Below, one piece after another: positions 1 through 8,032 of a stretch of DNA of 64,000 bases. The position numbers and the translations under genes are program-made. The stretch covers positions 186,001-250,000 of the forward strand of contig NZ_VMDU01000002.1 of assembly GCF_008271465.1 (NCBI RefSeq), written 5' to 3'. This DNA comes from Tabrizicola flagellatus (GTDB lineage: Bacteria; Pseudomonadota; Alphaproteobacteria; Rhodobacterales; Rhodobacteraceae). The stretch's first letter is position 1. Each line of letters starts with the position of its first letter. Under the pieces are notes generated by a model. That model did not search any database. It was given only the letters and a program-made list of their open reading frames with translations, and was not told the DNA's origin.

Positions 1-30
1 ATGGCACCGATGCAGATGCGATCGGACATC

Positions 31-663
31 TCAGCGTATCTCCAGATGCAGGGACGGGGATCGCGACTCCCACCCTGCACGTTCCAGTTCGGGCACGGTA
101 TCCTCCTCTTCGGGCCAGCCGATGCAGAGATAGCCGATGAAACGCCAGCCGTCCGGCACGTCAAGATCGCGGGCCAGCCGGTGCGGATCGAGGATCGAGA
201 CCCAGCCGAGGCCGAGGCCCTCGGCCCGCAGCGCGAGCCAGAGATGGATGATCGCGCCGACAACTGAATAGGCGCGGGTCTCGGGCATGGACGCAGCGCC
301 GAGGCCCGCGCCCTTAGCCGTCGTTTCGTCGCAGAAGACCGCCAGATGGATCGGAGCCTCGACCATGCCTGACAGTTTCAGCCGGCCGTAGGTCGCGGCG
401 CGGTCGCCTTCGTAGCCCTCCAGCGCCCGCGCATTGCAGTCGCGGAAGTTGGCCAGACAGGCGGCGCGACGCTCCGGGCTGTCCACCCGCAGCAGGCGCC
501 AGGGTTCCGAAAGGCCCACCGAGGGCGCCAGTCCAAAGGCCCGCAGGCCGCGGGCCAGCAGGTCTTCGGGCACCGGATCGGTGCGAAAGCGGCGCACGTC
601 GCGCCGCCAGCGCATGAGCGCGGCCAGTTCGTCCCGGAAGGCGGGGCTGAACTGGCCGCGCAT
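31..663 (-). CDS. bluB: 5,6-dimethylbenzimidazole synthase BluB
   Basis: 210 residues of the flavin-destroying nitroreductase family. BluB uses O2 to fragment reduced FMN into 5,6-dimethylbenzimidazole, the lower ligand of cobalamin. The N-terminal RRDVRRF motif (residues 20-26) carries the Asp expected at the active site, followed by APSVGLSEPW (residues 46-55) and a GLGWVSILDP segment holding the conserved Ser. I chose the ATG at 663 because the family begins just before FRDEL; an upstream Pro/Arg-rich extension would run back into rpsP. The start is only 4 nt after the rpsP stop, so it is probably cotranscribed with the ribosomal-protein operon. The function agrees with the B12 locus further along the window. 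Confidence 0.93.
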   Translation of the reverse strand: MRGQFSPAFRDELAALMRWRRDVRRFRTDPVPEDLLARGLRAFGLAPSVGLSEPWRLLRVDSPERRAACLANFRDCNARALEGYEGDRAATYGRLKLSGMVEAPIHLAVFCDETTAKGAGLGAASMPETRAYSVVGAIIHLWLALRAEGLGLGWVSILDPHRLARDLDVPDGWRFIGYLCIGWPEEEDTVPELERAGWESRSPSLHLEIR

Positions 664-667
664 CGGA

Positions 668-1033
668 TCACTCGGCAGCCGGTTCGGCGGCCGGGGCGGC
701 AGAACGGGCGGCCTTCTTGGCGGCACGCTCGGCCATCGCCTTGCCGGGGGTGCCGGCCTTGGGGTTGTTGCGGACGGTCTTCGGACGGGCGCCGGCGGCT
801 TCCAGGAAGCGGGCGACGCGGTCGGTCGGCTGGGCGCCCTGGCTCAGCCAGTGCTGCACGCGCTCCATGTTCATGACGACGCGCTTTTCGTCGTCCTTGG
901 CGAGAAGCGGGTTATAGGTGCCCAGCTTCTCGATGAAGCGGCCGTCGCGCGGCATACGCGAATCGGCGGCGACGATCGAGTAGAACGGGCGCTTCTTGGA
1001 ACCACCGCGCGCGAGACGGATCTTCATAGCCAT
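668..1033 (-). CDS. rpsP: 30S ribosomal protein S16
   Basis: 121 residues beginning [18 protein letters not shown], the canonical S16 N-terminus; S16 is a small-subunit assembly protein. An AAGGAG sequence lies 7 nt before the ATG at 1033, which favours the start with MAMK over the one two codons later. After residue ~100 the protein ends in an Ala/Pro/Glu-rich tail typical of alphaproteobacterial S16. It sits 42 nt downstream of chorismate mutase and 4 nt before bluB. In many relatives rimM-trmD-rplS follow rpsP; here bluB comes next. Confidence 0.97.
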   Translation of the reverse strand: MAMKIRLARGGSKKRPFYSIVAADSRMPRDGRFIEKLGTYNPLLAKDDEKRVVMNMERVQHWLSQGAQPTDRVARFLEAAGARPKTVRNNPKAGTPGKAMAERAAKKAARSAAPAAEPAAE

Positions 1034-1075
1034 TGCATTTCTCCTTCAGATGGCTGTTGACGGGGCAAGCCCCTG

Positions 1076-1372
1076 TTATTTCTGCAGTTTCTCGTGATGC
1101 CTGATGACTTCGCTGATGATGAAGGCCAGGAATTTCTTGGCGAGATCGGGGTCGAGGTCGGCCTCGGAGGCCAGCTGCTCCAGCCGCGCCATCTGCCGCG
1201 CCTCGCGATCGGGGTCCGAGGGCGGCAGGCCGTGCTCGGCCTTCAGCCGACCAACGGCCTGGGTGTGCTTGAACCGCTCGGCCAGCGTATAGACCAGGAT
1301 CGCGTCCAGCCGGTCGATGGATTCGCGGTGCCCTTTCAGAAGCGTGGCGGCGCGGGTGATGGCGTCGGTCAT
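1076..1372 (-). CDS. Chorismate mutase, AroQ class
   Basis: 98 residues, the usual length of a free-standing all-helical AroQ chorismate mutase, which converts chorismate to prephenate for Phe/Tyr synthesis. Helix 1 carries the R-x2-ID-R-LD pattern (HRESIDRLDAILVYTLAER, residues 15-33). The K in VGRLKAEHG and the PDREARQM segment supply the other substrate-binding positions. It overlaps the preceding acetyltransferase by 4 nt, so translation is probably coupled. Its place between ffh and rpsP is a conserved arrangement in Rhodobacterales, as I recall it. Confidence 0.9.
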   Translation of the reverse strand: MTDAITRAATLLKGHRESIDRLDAILVYTLAERFKHTQAVGRLKAEHGLPPSDPDREARQMARLEQLASEADLDPDLAKKFLAFIISEVIRHHEKLQK

Positions 1373-1941
1373 CGGGCGGTCTCCGGCAGGTGGCGATAGA
1401 CAAGGCAATCGTGGCCGATCGCGGCCTCGGCGACCGGGTCGCGGCTGGCGCCGAGGCGTTCCGCGACGGCGACCGAGGCGGTGTTGTCCGGGTCGATGTA
1501 GGAGACCAGGCTGGAAAACCCCTGCGTGGCGAAGAGCCAGGCGCGGGCGGCGCGGGCGGCTTCGGTGGCGATGCCCCGGCCTTCCGCGCCCTTGGCCACG
1601 ACCCAGCCGAGTTCGACCTCGGGGTCGCCGTATTCGTGATTCACCGCCACCCCGCCGACCACCCGGCCCTCGCGGTCCTCGACCGTCCAGGGGCCGATGC
1701 CGCGCAAGGGCCACGAGGCGAGAAGCTGGCAGAAGTCGAGCCAGGCGGCCTCGCGGTCGTCGTCGGTCACCTCAGGCAGGTCGTCGTCGCAGAGAAAGCG
1801 GGCGAAGACCGGGAAGTCGCCGATGCGGGGCGCCCGCAGGCGCAGCCGTTCGGTCTCGATCACCGGGACCAGGGCGGCAAAGCGGTCGGCCCGGACAGAG
1901 CGCGGACCGGTGGCGGGCGCGATTTCCCAGGGGCGGGTCAT
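1369..1941 (-). CDS. GNAT family N-acetyltransferase (RimJ/RimL type), fourth of a tandem set
   Basis: 190 residues. The RimJ/RimL-like pattern is clear: IETERLRLRAPRIGDF (residues 28-43), WPLRGIGPWTV in the middle, the acetyl-CoA loop EGRGIATEAA (residues 120-129) and the SYIDPDN...VAERLGA element near the C-terminus. It is the most divergent of four adjacent paralogues and has an N-terminal extension of about 25 residues before the common start. The ATG at 1941 overlaps the stop of the preceding paralogue by 4 nt. The substrate cannot be predicted; relatives acetylate protein N-termini, small amines or antibiotics. Confidence 0.85.
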   Translation of the reverse strand: MTRPWEIAPATGPRSVRADRFAALVPVIETERLRLRAPRIGDFPVFARFLCDDDLPEVTDDDREAAWLDFCQLLASWPLRGIGPWTVEDREGRVVGGVAVNHEYGDPEVELGWVVAKGAEGRGIATEAARAARAWLFATQGFSSLVSYIDPDNTASVAVAERLGASRDPVAEAAIGHDCLVYRHLPETAR

Positions 1942-2426
1942 GCGATCACCCCCCGGCCGTGCCGCCAGACCTGGGTCGCATCGCCATAGGGGTTGGCCGC
2001 CGCCGGATCGCGCGCTGCGCCCAGCCGGGCGGCCAGCGCCTGCGAGCGGGCGTTGTCCGGGGCGATGTAGCTGACGGCGGTGGTCCAGCCGAGCGGGCCG
2101 AAAGCATGGTCGCGCGCGGCGCTTGCCGCCTCGAAGGCATAGCCCTGGCCTTGAAGCGTCGCGTCCCAGAGCGTCCAGGTCAGCTCGCGTTCCGGGTGGC
2201 CTGCGGGGAAGAACGGACCGAAATGGCCAATGGGCCGACCTTGCAGCGTGGCGATGAAGCGACCGAACCCGCGCAGGGTCCAGTGGCCGAAGAAGGCGGC
2301 AAAATTGGTCCAGGCCGCGCCTTCTGACATCGGCGCGGTGGAGCGGGCCGACAGGCGATAGGCGCGGTAGGCGGGCCAGTCGCTGTCCTGCGGGCGGCGG
2401 AGGGTGAGGCGGGCGGTCTCGATCAT
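1938..2426 (-). CDS. GNAT family N-acetyltransferase (RimJ/RimL type), third of a tandem set
   Basis: 162 residues beginning MIETARLTLRRPQDSDW. It shares WTLRGFGRF, the acetyl-CoA loop LQGQGYAFEAA and the SYIAPDNARSQALAARLGA segment with its neighbours. The family acetylates primary amines using acetyl-CoA; the real substrate is unknown. It is joined by 4-nt ATGA overlaps to the paralogues on both sides, so the set appears to be one coupled translation unit downstream of ffh. It differs from the neighbouring copy over most of its length, so the duplication is not recent. Confidence 0.85.
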   Translation of the reverse strand: MIETARLTLRRPQDSDWPAYRAYRLSARSTAPMSEGAAWTNFAAFFGHWTLRGFGRFIATLQGRPIGHFGPFFPAGHPERELTWTLWDATLQGQGYAFEAASAARDHAFGPLGWTTAVSYIAPDNARSQALAARLGAARDPAAANPYGDATQVWRHGRGVIA

Positions 2427-2950
2427 GGCGCGGCCTCGGGTGACGGGTGGCGCCAGACGGTGACGGGCGCGCCCAGGAAGACGGTGTCGCGTTCCGGCAC
2501 GCAGCCCAGGCGTCGTGCGAGCGCCTGCGACCTGTGGTTCGCCGGGTCGATGTAGCTGATCGGCGGACGGGCCGAGACGCGGGCGTGATAGTCCGCACGC
2601 GCGGCGCGCGCGGCCTCGAGCGCATAGCCCTTGCCCTCGAAGCCGTCGAAGACATGCCAGGCAAGCTCGGGCTCGTCCCAGCCGTCGTTGCAGATCATGC
2701 CGATGCGGCCGATGAACTCGCCGGCCCGCGTCTCGACCGAAAAGAGCCCATAGCCGCGCAGCACCCAGTGCCCGATGTTGGCCATCAGCCCGCGCCAGAC
2801 CCAGAACCGGTCGCGCCCACCGCCGACGAAGGCAGACCGGGGGCTGTCGTTGAAGGCGAGCATCGCGGCAAAGTCCGCCTCGCGCGGTTCGCGCAGGATC
2901 AGTCGGTCGGTGGTCAGGGTGGGGATCGGGAGCGGGAAGGCGTAGGTCAT
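2423..2950 (-). CDS. GNAT family N-acetyltransferase (RimJ/RimL type), second of a tandem set
   Basis: 175 residues starting MTYAFPLPIPTLTTDRLILREPREADF. Recognisable elements are WVLRGYGLFSVE, the EGKGYALEAARAAR acetyl-CoA loop and the SYIDPANHRSQALARRLGC segment before a short C-terminal strand. It is closest to the 180-residue upstream paralogue. It overlaps both neighbours by 4 nt. The substrate is unknown. Its location inside the ffh-rpsP operon suggests constitutive, translation-linked expression; a role in ribosomal or nascent protein acetylation is possible but is inference only. Confidence 0.86.
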   Translation of the reverse strand: MTYAFPLPIPTLTTDRLILREPREADFAAMLAFNDSPRSAFVGGGRDRFWVWRGLMANIGHWVLRGYGLFSVETRAGEFIGRIGMICNDGWDEPELAWHVFDGFEGKGYALEAARAARADYHARVSARPPISYIDPANHRSQALARRLGCVPERDTVFLGAPVTVWRHPSPEAAP

Positions 2951-3489
2951 GCGGCGGCCCCCGGCCCGGGATGGCGGTAGATCAGCGCAGGCTTGCCTGT
3001 CGGCGAGACCCAGTCCCGTTCGAAGGTTGCCCCCATGCGCAGGGCAAGCGCCATGGACCGTTCGTTGCCCGGCGCGATTACCGAGGTCAACGGCCCCCAG
3101 CCCAGAGCATTGTAGGCGTGGGTTCGGGCGGCAATGGCTGCCTCATACGCATAGCCCTTGCCTTCGTGGCCGGGATACAGCGCCCAGCCGATCTCGGGTT
3201 CCAGCCAGCCTTCGGGGTTCCAGAAGCCGACGTGGCCGATCGGCGCTTCGGAGGCATCGGTCACGGTCCACAGGCCGTAGCCGCGCAGATGCCAATGACC
3301 GATCTGTGCAGCAAAGGCGCGCCAAGCGGAGGCGCGGTCGAGCGGGCCACCGGTGAAGCGGCTGCGGTCTTCGGAATAGTAGGTTGCGTAGGCGTCGAAA
3401 TCGTCTGCCCGTGGCGCGCGCAGGACAAGCCGTTCGGTCCGCAGGACCGGCACGGCATTGTCAAACTGGCGCGCAATCGGATGGATCAT
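2947..3489 (-). CDS. GNAT family N-acetyltransferase (RimJ/RimL type), first of a tandem set
   Basis: 180 residues with RTERLVLRAPRADDFDAY near the N-terminus, WHLRGYGLWTV in the middle, the acetyl-CoA binding EGKGYAYEAAIAAR and IAPGNERSMALALRMGA towards the C-terminus. This is the copy nearest ffh, and its ATG overlaps the ffh stop codon by 4 nt (3486-3489). It begins a run of four acetyltransferases ending at chorismate mutase. The fold assignment is firm; the substrate is not predictable from the sequence. Confidence 0.87.
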   Translation of the reverse strand: MIHPIARQFDNAVPVLRTERLVLRAPRADDFDAYATYYSEDRSRFTGGPLDRASAWRAFAAQIGHWHLRGYGLWTVTDASEAPIGHVGFWNPEGWLEPEIGWALYPGHEGKGYAYEAAIAARTHAYNALGWGPLTSVIAPGNERSMALALRMGATFERDWVSPTGKPALIYRHPGPGAAA

Positions 3490-4997
3490 TTCTTCTTCAT
3501 CAGCCCGCTCAGGCCCGCAGGCAGGGTGATGCCGAGCGGCAGGCCGCCGATGCCGGGGGGCAGCCCGCCGCCCAGCCCGCCCGCGCCCTGCTGGACGCCC
3601 TTGGCCAGTTCCGCAAGCTGCTCGGGCGACATCTTGGAGGGGTCGGGCATGCCGCCCTTGCCGAGGAACTGCTTGACGAGGTTCTTCATCATGCCGCCCT
3701 TGCCCATCTTCTTCATCATCTCCGCCATCTGCTTGTGCTGTTTCAGCAGGCGGTTCAGGTCGGCGACGTCGAGGCCCGCACCAGCGGCGATGCGCTTCTT
3801 GCGGCTGGCCTGCAGCAGGTCGGGGTTCGCGCGTTCCTTCTTGGTCATCGAATTGATCAGCGCGATCTGGTGGTGGAGCATCCTGTCGTTCAGGCCCGCG
3901 GCCTCGGCCTGGGCGGACATCTTGCCCATGCCGGGCATCATGCCCATCAGGCCCTGCATGCCGCCCATCTTCAGCATCTGCTCAAGCTGCATCTTCAGGT
4001 CGTTCATGTTGAACAGGCCCTTGGCGAAACGCTTGGCCATGCGTTCGGCCTGTTCGGCCTCGAAGGTCTCCTGCGCCTTCTCGACCAGCGCCACGATGTC
4101 GCCCATGCCCAGGATGCGGCCCGCGACACGTTCGGCCTCGAAGGGCTCGATCGCGTCCATCTTCTCGCCAAGGCCGACGAAGCGGATCGGCTTGCCGGTG
4201 ATCGCGCGCATCGACAGGGCGGCGCCGCCGCGGCCGTCGCCGTCCATCCGGGTCAGGACCACGCCCGAGATGCCGACCTTGCCGTCGAACTCGGTGGCGA
4301 CGTTCACCGCGTCCTGGCCGGTGAGGCCGTCGACGACCAGAAGCGTCTCGCGCGGCTGGGCGATATCGCGGACGGCCTGGACCTCGTCCATCAGGACTTC
4401 GTCGATGTGCAGACGACCGGCGGTATCCAGGAACAGCACGTCATAGCCGCCAAGGTTCGCCTGGGTCTTGGCGCGTTTTGCGATCTGCACCGCCGACTCG
4501 CCCTTGACGATGGGCAGGGTATCTACGCCGATCTGCGTGCCGAGGATCGCCAGCTGCTCCATCGCCGCGGGGCGGTTGGTGTCGAGCGACGCCAGCAGGA
4601 CCTTCTTGCCGTTCTTTTCCTTCAGCCGCTTCGCGAGCTTGGCCGTCGTCGTGGTCTTGCCCGAGCCTTGCAGGCCGACCATCAGGATCGTCGCGGGCGG
4701 GTTGTCGATCTTGAGCGCCTCGGCCGGGCCGTCGCCGGACAGCACGCGGATCAGCTCGTCATGGACGATCTTGACGACCATCTGGCCGGGGGTGACCGAC
4801 TTCGTCACGGCCGCGCCGGTGGCCTTTTCCGTCACGCGCTTGATGAAGTCGCGTGCGACCGGCAGCGAGACATCGGCCTCCAGCAGCGCCACGCGCACCT
4901 CGCGCAGGGCGGTGACGACATCGGCCTCGGTCAGCGCGCCCTGCTTGGTGAGCCGGTCGAAGACGCCGCCAAGGCGTTCGGAGAGACTTTCGAACAT
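3486..4997 (-). CDS. ffh: Signal recognition particle protein Ffh (SRP54)
   Basis: 503 residues. The N domain (about residues 1-90) leads to a GTPase domain with the P-loop GLQGSGKTTTTAKLA (residues 108-122), LDTAGRLHIDE, and TRMDGDGRGGAAL. The Met-rich M domain (MGGMQGLMGMMPGMGKM, then a Gly/Met tail) binds SRP RNA and signal peptides. Ffh with 4.5S RNA and FtsY targets inner-membrane proteins co-translationally. It is first in a minus-strand operon continuing through four acetyltransferases, aroQ and rpsP. The Gly/Pro-rich C-terminal tail after residue ~470 is longer than in E. coli Ffh. The 4.5S RNA gene is not visible in this window. Confidence 0.97.
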   Translation of the reverse strand: MFESLSERLGGVFDRLTKQGALTEADVVTALREVRVALLEADVSLPVARDFIKRVTEKATGAAVTKSVTPGQMVVKIVHDELIRVLSGDGPAEALKIDNPPATILMVGLQGSGKTTTTAKLAKRLKEKNGKKVLLASLDTNRPAAMEQLAILGTQIGVDTLPIVKGESAVQIAKRAKTQANLGGYDVLFLDTAGRLHIDEVLMDEVQAVRDIAQPRETLLVVDGLTGQDAVNVATEFDGKVGISGVVLTRMDGDGRGGAALSMRAITGKPIRFVGLGEKMDAIEPFEAERVAGRILGMGDIVALVEKAQETFEAEQAERMAKRFAKGLFNMNDLKMQLEQMLKMGGMQGLMGMMPGMGKMSAQAEAAGLNDRMLHHQIALINSMTKKERANPDLLQASRKKRIAAGAGLDVADLNRLLKQHKQMAEMMKKMGKGGMMKNLVKQFLGKGGMPDPSKMSPEQLAELAKGVQQGAGGLGGGLPPGIGGLPLGITLPAGLSGLMKKK

Positions 4998-5302
4998 CGC
5001 GTCACCCTTTCAGACGTTTGCCCCGATATGGGGCGGCGGAACCCCGGTGCAAAGCGGAAGCGCACCCGTGGGCGCATCCGCGCTGACGGGTGGCGATCCC
5101 GGGCAATGCCCAAAGGACCGGAAGCGCAAGCCTCCGGGAAAACTGGGGGGCGGATACGCCTGCCAGGGCCGCGAGTCAAGCCCGCCAGGGCGGAACGCGG
5201 CGCATCGGGTCATCCGGGGCCAGCGACTGTTCCCGCCCGCATGCTTGTGCTGGCCGGCGATTTGCGCTGATGTGCGCATGCGCACAGGGAGTCGGAGGCG
5301 AG
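4998..5302. other. Divergent intergenic region between ffh and a LysR gene
   Basis: About 305 bp without a convincing gene. It must hold the ffh promoter (minus strand) and the LysR-type gene promoter (plus strand), but no clear -35/-10 pair stands out. The T-N11-A half-palindromes expected for a LysR operator near 5260-5290 are only weak. Open frames through it are GC-driven and lack ribosome-binding sites. Confidence 0.4.
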
Positions 5303-6187
5303 ATGGAGAACTGGGACGAGATCCGCACCGCCTATCAGGTGGCGCGACTGGGCACCGTCTCGGGCGCGGCCGAGGTGCTGGGGGTGCATCACGCCACGGT
5401 GATCCGGCACATCGACGCGCTCGAGAAACGGCTGGGCGTCAAGCTGTTCCAGCGCCACGCGCGGGGCTATACGGCGACCGAGTCCGGCCGTGACCTCCTG
5501 GCCGTCGCACAGACCACCGAAGAGCAGTTCGCCCATCTGGTCAGCCGGATCAAGGGCCAGGGCGAGACGGTCTCGGGCGAGCTGGTGGTGACCTCGATCG
5601 CCGGGATCGCCGATCTGCTGACCCCTGTGATGGTCAGTTTCCAGGAGAAATGGCCCGATGTGCGGGTGCGCTTCCTGACCGACATGCGGCTGTTCCGTCT
5701 GGACTACGGCGAGGCGCATGTGGCGATCCGGGCCGGCAACGGGCCGGAAGAGCCGGACAATGTGGTGCAGCCCTTGGTGCGGGTGAAGGCGGGGCTTTAC
5801 GGCGCGCGGTCCTATGTGGAACGGCACGGGAAACCCGCCTCGGAGGCCGAGTTCGGCGGACACCGCTTTGTCTGCACCGATGCGGACACGACGCGCGCGC
5901 CCTTCCATCGCTGGCTGCGGGCGACCGTGCCGCCGGAACAGATCGTCTATGCCGCGACCGAGCCCGCCGCCCTGGAAGAGGCGGTGCGGCAGGGTGCGGG
6001 GCTGGGGTTCATCATGACGCTGCGTGCGGCCGACGACCCGGATCTGGTCGAGATCCTGCCGCCGCGCCCGGAATGGGAGTCCGCGCTGCGCATCGTCACT
6101 CATGTCGATCTGCATCGGACGCGCAAGGTGCAGGCCTTCCTTGCCCATCTGAAAGAGGCCGCGAAGTCCTGGAAGTTCTGCACCTGA
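5303..6187 (+). CDS. LysR family transcriptional regulator
   Basis: 294 residues. An N-terminal winged helix-turn-helix (MENWDEIRTAYQVARLGTVSGAAEVLGVHHATVIRHIDALE, about residues 1-41) is followed by the linker helix and a type 2 periplasmic-binding-protein effector domain. The ATG at 5303 follows GGAGG with a 4-nt gap and is preferred over upstream frame extensions. The stop overlaps the start of the EamA transporter by 1 nt (TGATG), so the regulator and exporter form one operon on the plus strand. The effector is unknown; control of the linked exporter is the simplest guess. Confidence 0.9.
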   Translation: MENWDEIRTAYQVARLGTVSGAAEVLGVHHATVIRHIDALEKRLGVKLFQRHARGYTATESGRDLLAVAQTTEEQFAHLVSRIKGQGETVSGELVVTSIAGIADLLTPVMVSFQEKWPDVRVRFLTDMRLFRLDYGEAHVAIRAGNGPEEPDNVVQPLVRVKAGLYGARSYVERHGKPASEAEFGGHRFVCTDADTTRAPFHRWLRATVPPEQIVYAATEPAALEEAVRQGAGLGFIMTLRAADDPDLVEILPPRPEWESALRIVTHVDLHRTRKVQAFLAHLKEAAKSWKFCT

Positions 6188-7074
6188 TGCTTGACCGACT
6201 TTCGCAACCGGCGCGCGGGCATCTGGCGATGCTGGCGTTTTCGGCTCTGGTTGCAGGGTCCTTCTCGCTGGGGGTGCTGGCCGCGCCGCATATCGACCCC
6301 GGCGCCCTGTCGGTCGTGCGCTTCGTGCTGGCCGGGGTGCTGGTGGGGGCGGCAGCGCAGGCGACGACCGGCATCCCGCGCCAGGCGCTCCGGGCGCCCT
6401 GGCGCTATCTGGTGCTGGGCGGCCTCCTGGCCAGCTATTTCGTGCTGATGTTCGAGGGGCTGAAGACGGCCCAGCCGGTTTCGGCGGCGGCGGTGTTCAC
6501 GCTGACGCCGCTGATGGCGGCGGGGTTCGGCTGGCTGACCCTGCGCCAGCGGCTGACGGGGCGGATGGCGCTGGCGCTGGCCATCGGGGCGCTGGGAGCG
6601 CTGTGGGTGATCTTCCGCGCCGACCTCGGGGCGCTCATGGCGTTCGAGATCGGGCGGGGCGAGGCGATCTATTTCCTGGGCTGCGTGGCCCATGCCGCCT
6701 ATGCGCCCCTGGTGCGCAAGCTGAACCGGGGCGAGCCGGCGGTGGTCTTCACCTTCGGGATGATGCTGGCCGGCACCCTGCTTCTGGCGCTTTACGCCTG
6801 GCCGGCGGTGCTGGCGACGGACTGGGCGGCGCTGCCGGGCATCGTCTGGATCACGCTGGTCTATGTCGCGGTGGCCGCCAGCGCCCTGACCTTCGTCCTG
6901 CTGCAATATGCCAGCCTGCGCCTGCCGGCGGCGAAGGTGATGGCCTATACCTATCTTGTCCCCTCCTGGGTGATCCTGTGGGAGATCGCCTTGCATGGCG
7001 CGGTGCCGCCCGGCCTGGTGCTGGTGGGTGTGGGGCTGACCGTGCTGGCCCTGGGGCTCTTGCTGAAAGAATAG
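6187..7074 (+). CDS. EamA/DMT family transporter
   Basis: 295 residues with ten predicted hydrophobic helices in two EamA repeats. The first repeat contains SVVRFVLAGVLVGAA and AAAVFTLTPLMAAGFGWLTLRQRLT; the second contains VAVAASALTFVLLQYASLRLPAAKVMAYTYLVP. Such inner-membrane proteins export amino acids, amines or other small metabolites. It is translationally coupled to the LysR gene. The gene is followed after 5 nt by a perfect palindrome (7080-7110) separating it from the convergent kinase gene. The substrate is not known. Confidence 0.9.
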   Translation: MLDRLSQPARGHLAMLAFSALVAGSFSLGVLAAPHIDPGALSVVRFVLAGVLVGAAAQATTGIPRQALRAPWRYLVLGGLLASYFVLMFEGLKTAQPVSAAAVFTLTPLMAAGFGWLTLRQRLTGRMALALAIGALGALWVIFRADLGALMAFEIGRGEAIYFLGCVAHAAYAPLVRKLNRGEPAVVFTFGMMLAGTLLLALYAWPAVLATDWAALPGIVWITLVYVAVAASALTFVLLQYASLRLPAAKVMAYTYLVPSWVILWEIALHGAVPPGLVLVGVGLTVLALGLLLKE

Positions 7075-7079
7075 CGCAA

Positions 7080-7110
7080 GCCTAAGATTTTTCGACGAAA
7101 AATCTTAGGC
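7080..7110. repeat. Perfect palindromic element, copy 1 (convergent junction)
   Basis: A 15-bp arm GCCTAAGATTTTTCG, one centre base, then its exact reverse complement. It lies between the convergent EamA and APH-kinase genes, and the last residues of the kinase (RFFVEKS-stop) are encoded inside it. Related copies occur at 18169-18198 and 38766-38796; the shared core is AAGATTTTCG or AAGAATTTTCG and its complement. It could act as a bidirectional terminator, but the sequence family looks dispersed and mobile. Confidence 0.75.
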
Positions 7111-8032
7111 CGCCGGACAGGTAGCCTTCGGCGAGTTCCAAGGTTCCTGCCGTATAACCCGGCCCGCCGAAGCCCTGGGCGGTGTCGCTGTCGGCCCGGG
7201 TGGCAAGCCAGGCGGTCAAGAGGACCCGGCGCAGGAAGATCAGCGAGGGGATCATCGCCCGGTCCTCGGGCCCCATCGGGGCGATACGGGCATAGCCCTC
7301 CAGCCATCGGGCGATCAGGTCGGGCAGGCGGGGATCGGTCTCGATGAACGACAGGGCGGCGGCGAGGTCGTAGGCCCACCAGCCGAAGCCGCAGTCGTCG
7401 AAGTCGATGGCGGTCAGCCTTTCGCCATCGACCATCAGGTTCGCCAGCCGCAGGTCGGCATGGATCAGGCCGAAACGCTCCGACCCGGTCCCGTAGGCGG
7501 CCAGCCGCGCGGCCAGGGCTTCGGTCGCGCGCGCAAGCAGCGCCGCGCCCGGGCCGTCCAGCCCCTGCGCCTGCCGCCAGTGGCCCCAATGCGGATGCGG
7601 GCCGAGGATTGTCTCTGCATCCCACCGCTTGCGGGTGAACCCCGGCGGCGGGGTCCAGGCGCGGGCGTGGAGGTGCAGGCGGGCGGTGATCTCTCCCAGC
7701 GGCGCGAACCAGCGCGACAGGTCGTCGCCGGGCTGCAACTCCTGCCCCGGCAGGCGGGCGAAGGCGACAAGGAAACGGCCGTCGATCTCGGTGACGAGAC
7801 CTTGCCGCCCCGCCACAGGGCGGACGGCGTTCAGCCCCGGCAGATCCTGCAACGCACCCAGCCAGGCGAGTTCCGAGGCGATCTCGGCCTTCGTGTGATA
7901 GCCCGCGCGGTGCAGCCGCAGGACCAGATCGCCGGCGGCCCAGGTCTCGTTCTCGGACCGGTTGAGCAGGGTCAGCGGCGTGTCGGGCGGCAGGCCGTAA
8001 AGCGGCAGCGCGCGGGCGATCAGGTCAGACAT
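7082..8032 (-). CDS. APH-family small-molecule kinase in a riboswitch-controlled B12 operon
   Basis: 316 residues of the aminoglycoside-phosphotransferase/homoserine-kinase-II fold. The catalytic loop is GLIHADLRLANLMVDG (Brenner-type H-x-D-x4-N), with the metal-binding AIDFDDCGFGWWAYDLA shortly after. I use the ATG at 8032, which overlaps the cobF stop by 8 nt; an upstream Met would overlap cobF more deeply. It lies third after the cobalamin riboswitch (cbiM-cobF-kinase). Inference: it may phosphorylate a B12 precursor such as L-threonine or aminopropanol, since the B12 side chain needs such a kinase. It could also be an unrelated passenger. The C-terminal residues are supplied by palindrome copy 1. 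Confidence 0.75.
   Translation of the reverse strand: MSDLIARALPLYGLPPDTPLTLLNRSENETWAAGDLVLRLHRAGYHTKAEIASELAWLGALQDLPGLNAVRPVAGRQGLVTEIDGRFLVAFARLPGQELQPGDDLSRWFAPLGEITARLHLHARAWTPPPGFTRKRWDAETILGPHPHWGHWRQAQGLDGPGAALLARATEALAARLAAYGTGSERFGLIHADLRLANLMVDGERLTAIDFDDCGFGWWAYDLAAALSFIETDPRLPDLIARWLEGYARIAPMGPEDRAMIPSLIFLRRVLLTAWLATRADSDTAQGFGGPGYTAGTLELAEGYLSGGLRFFVEKS

Noticed and set aside
3384-5270. Plus-strand open frame across ffh
   Set aside because: Antisense of ffh with His/Leu/Gln-rich low-complexity translation.
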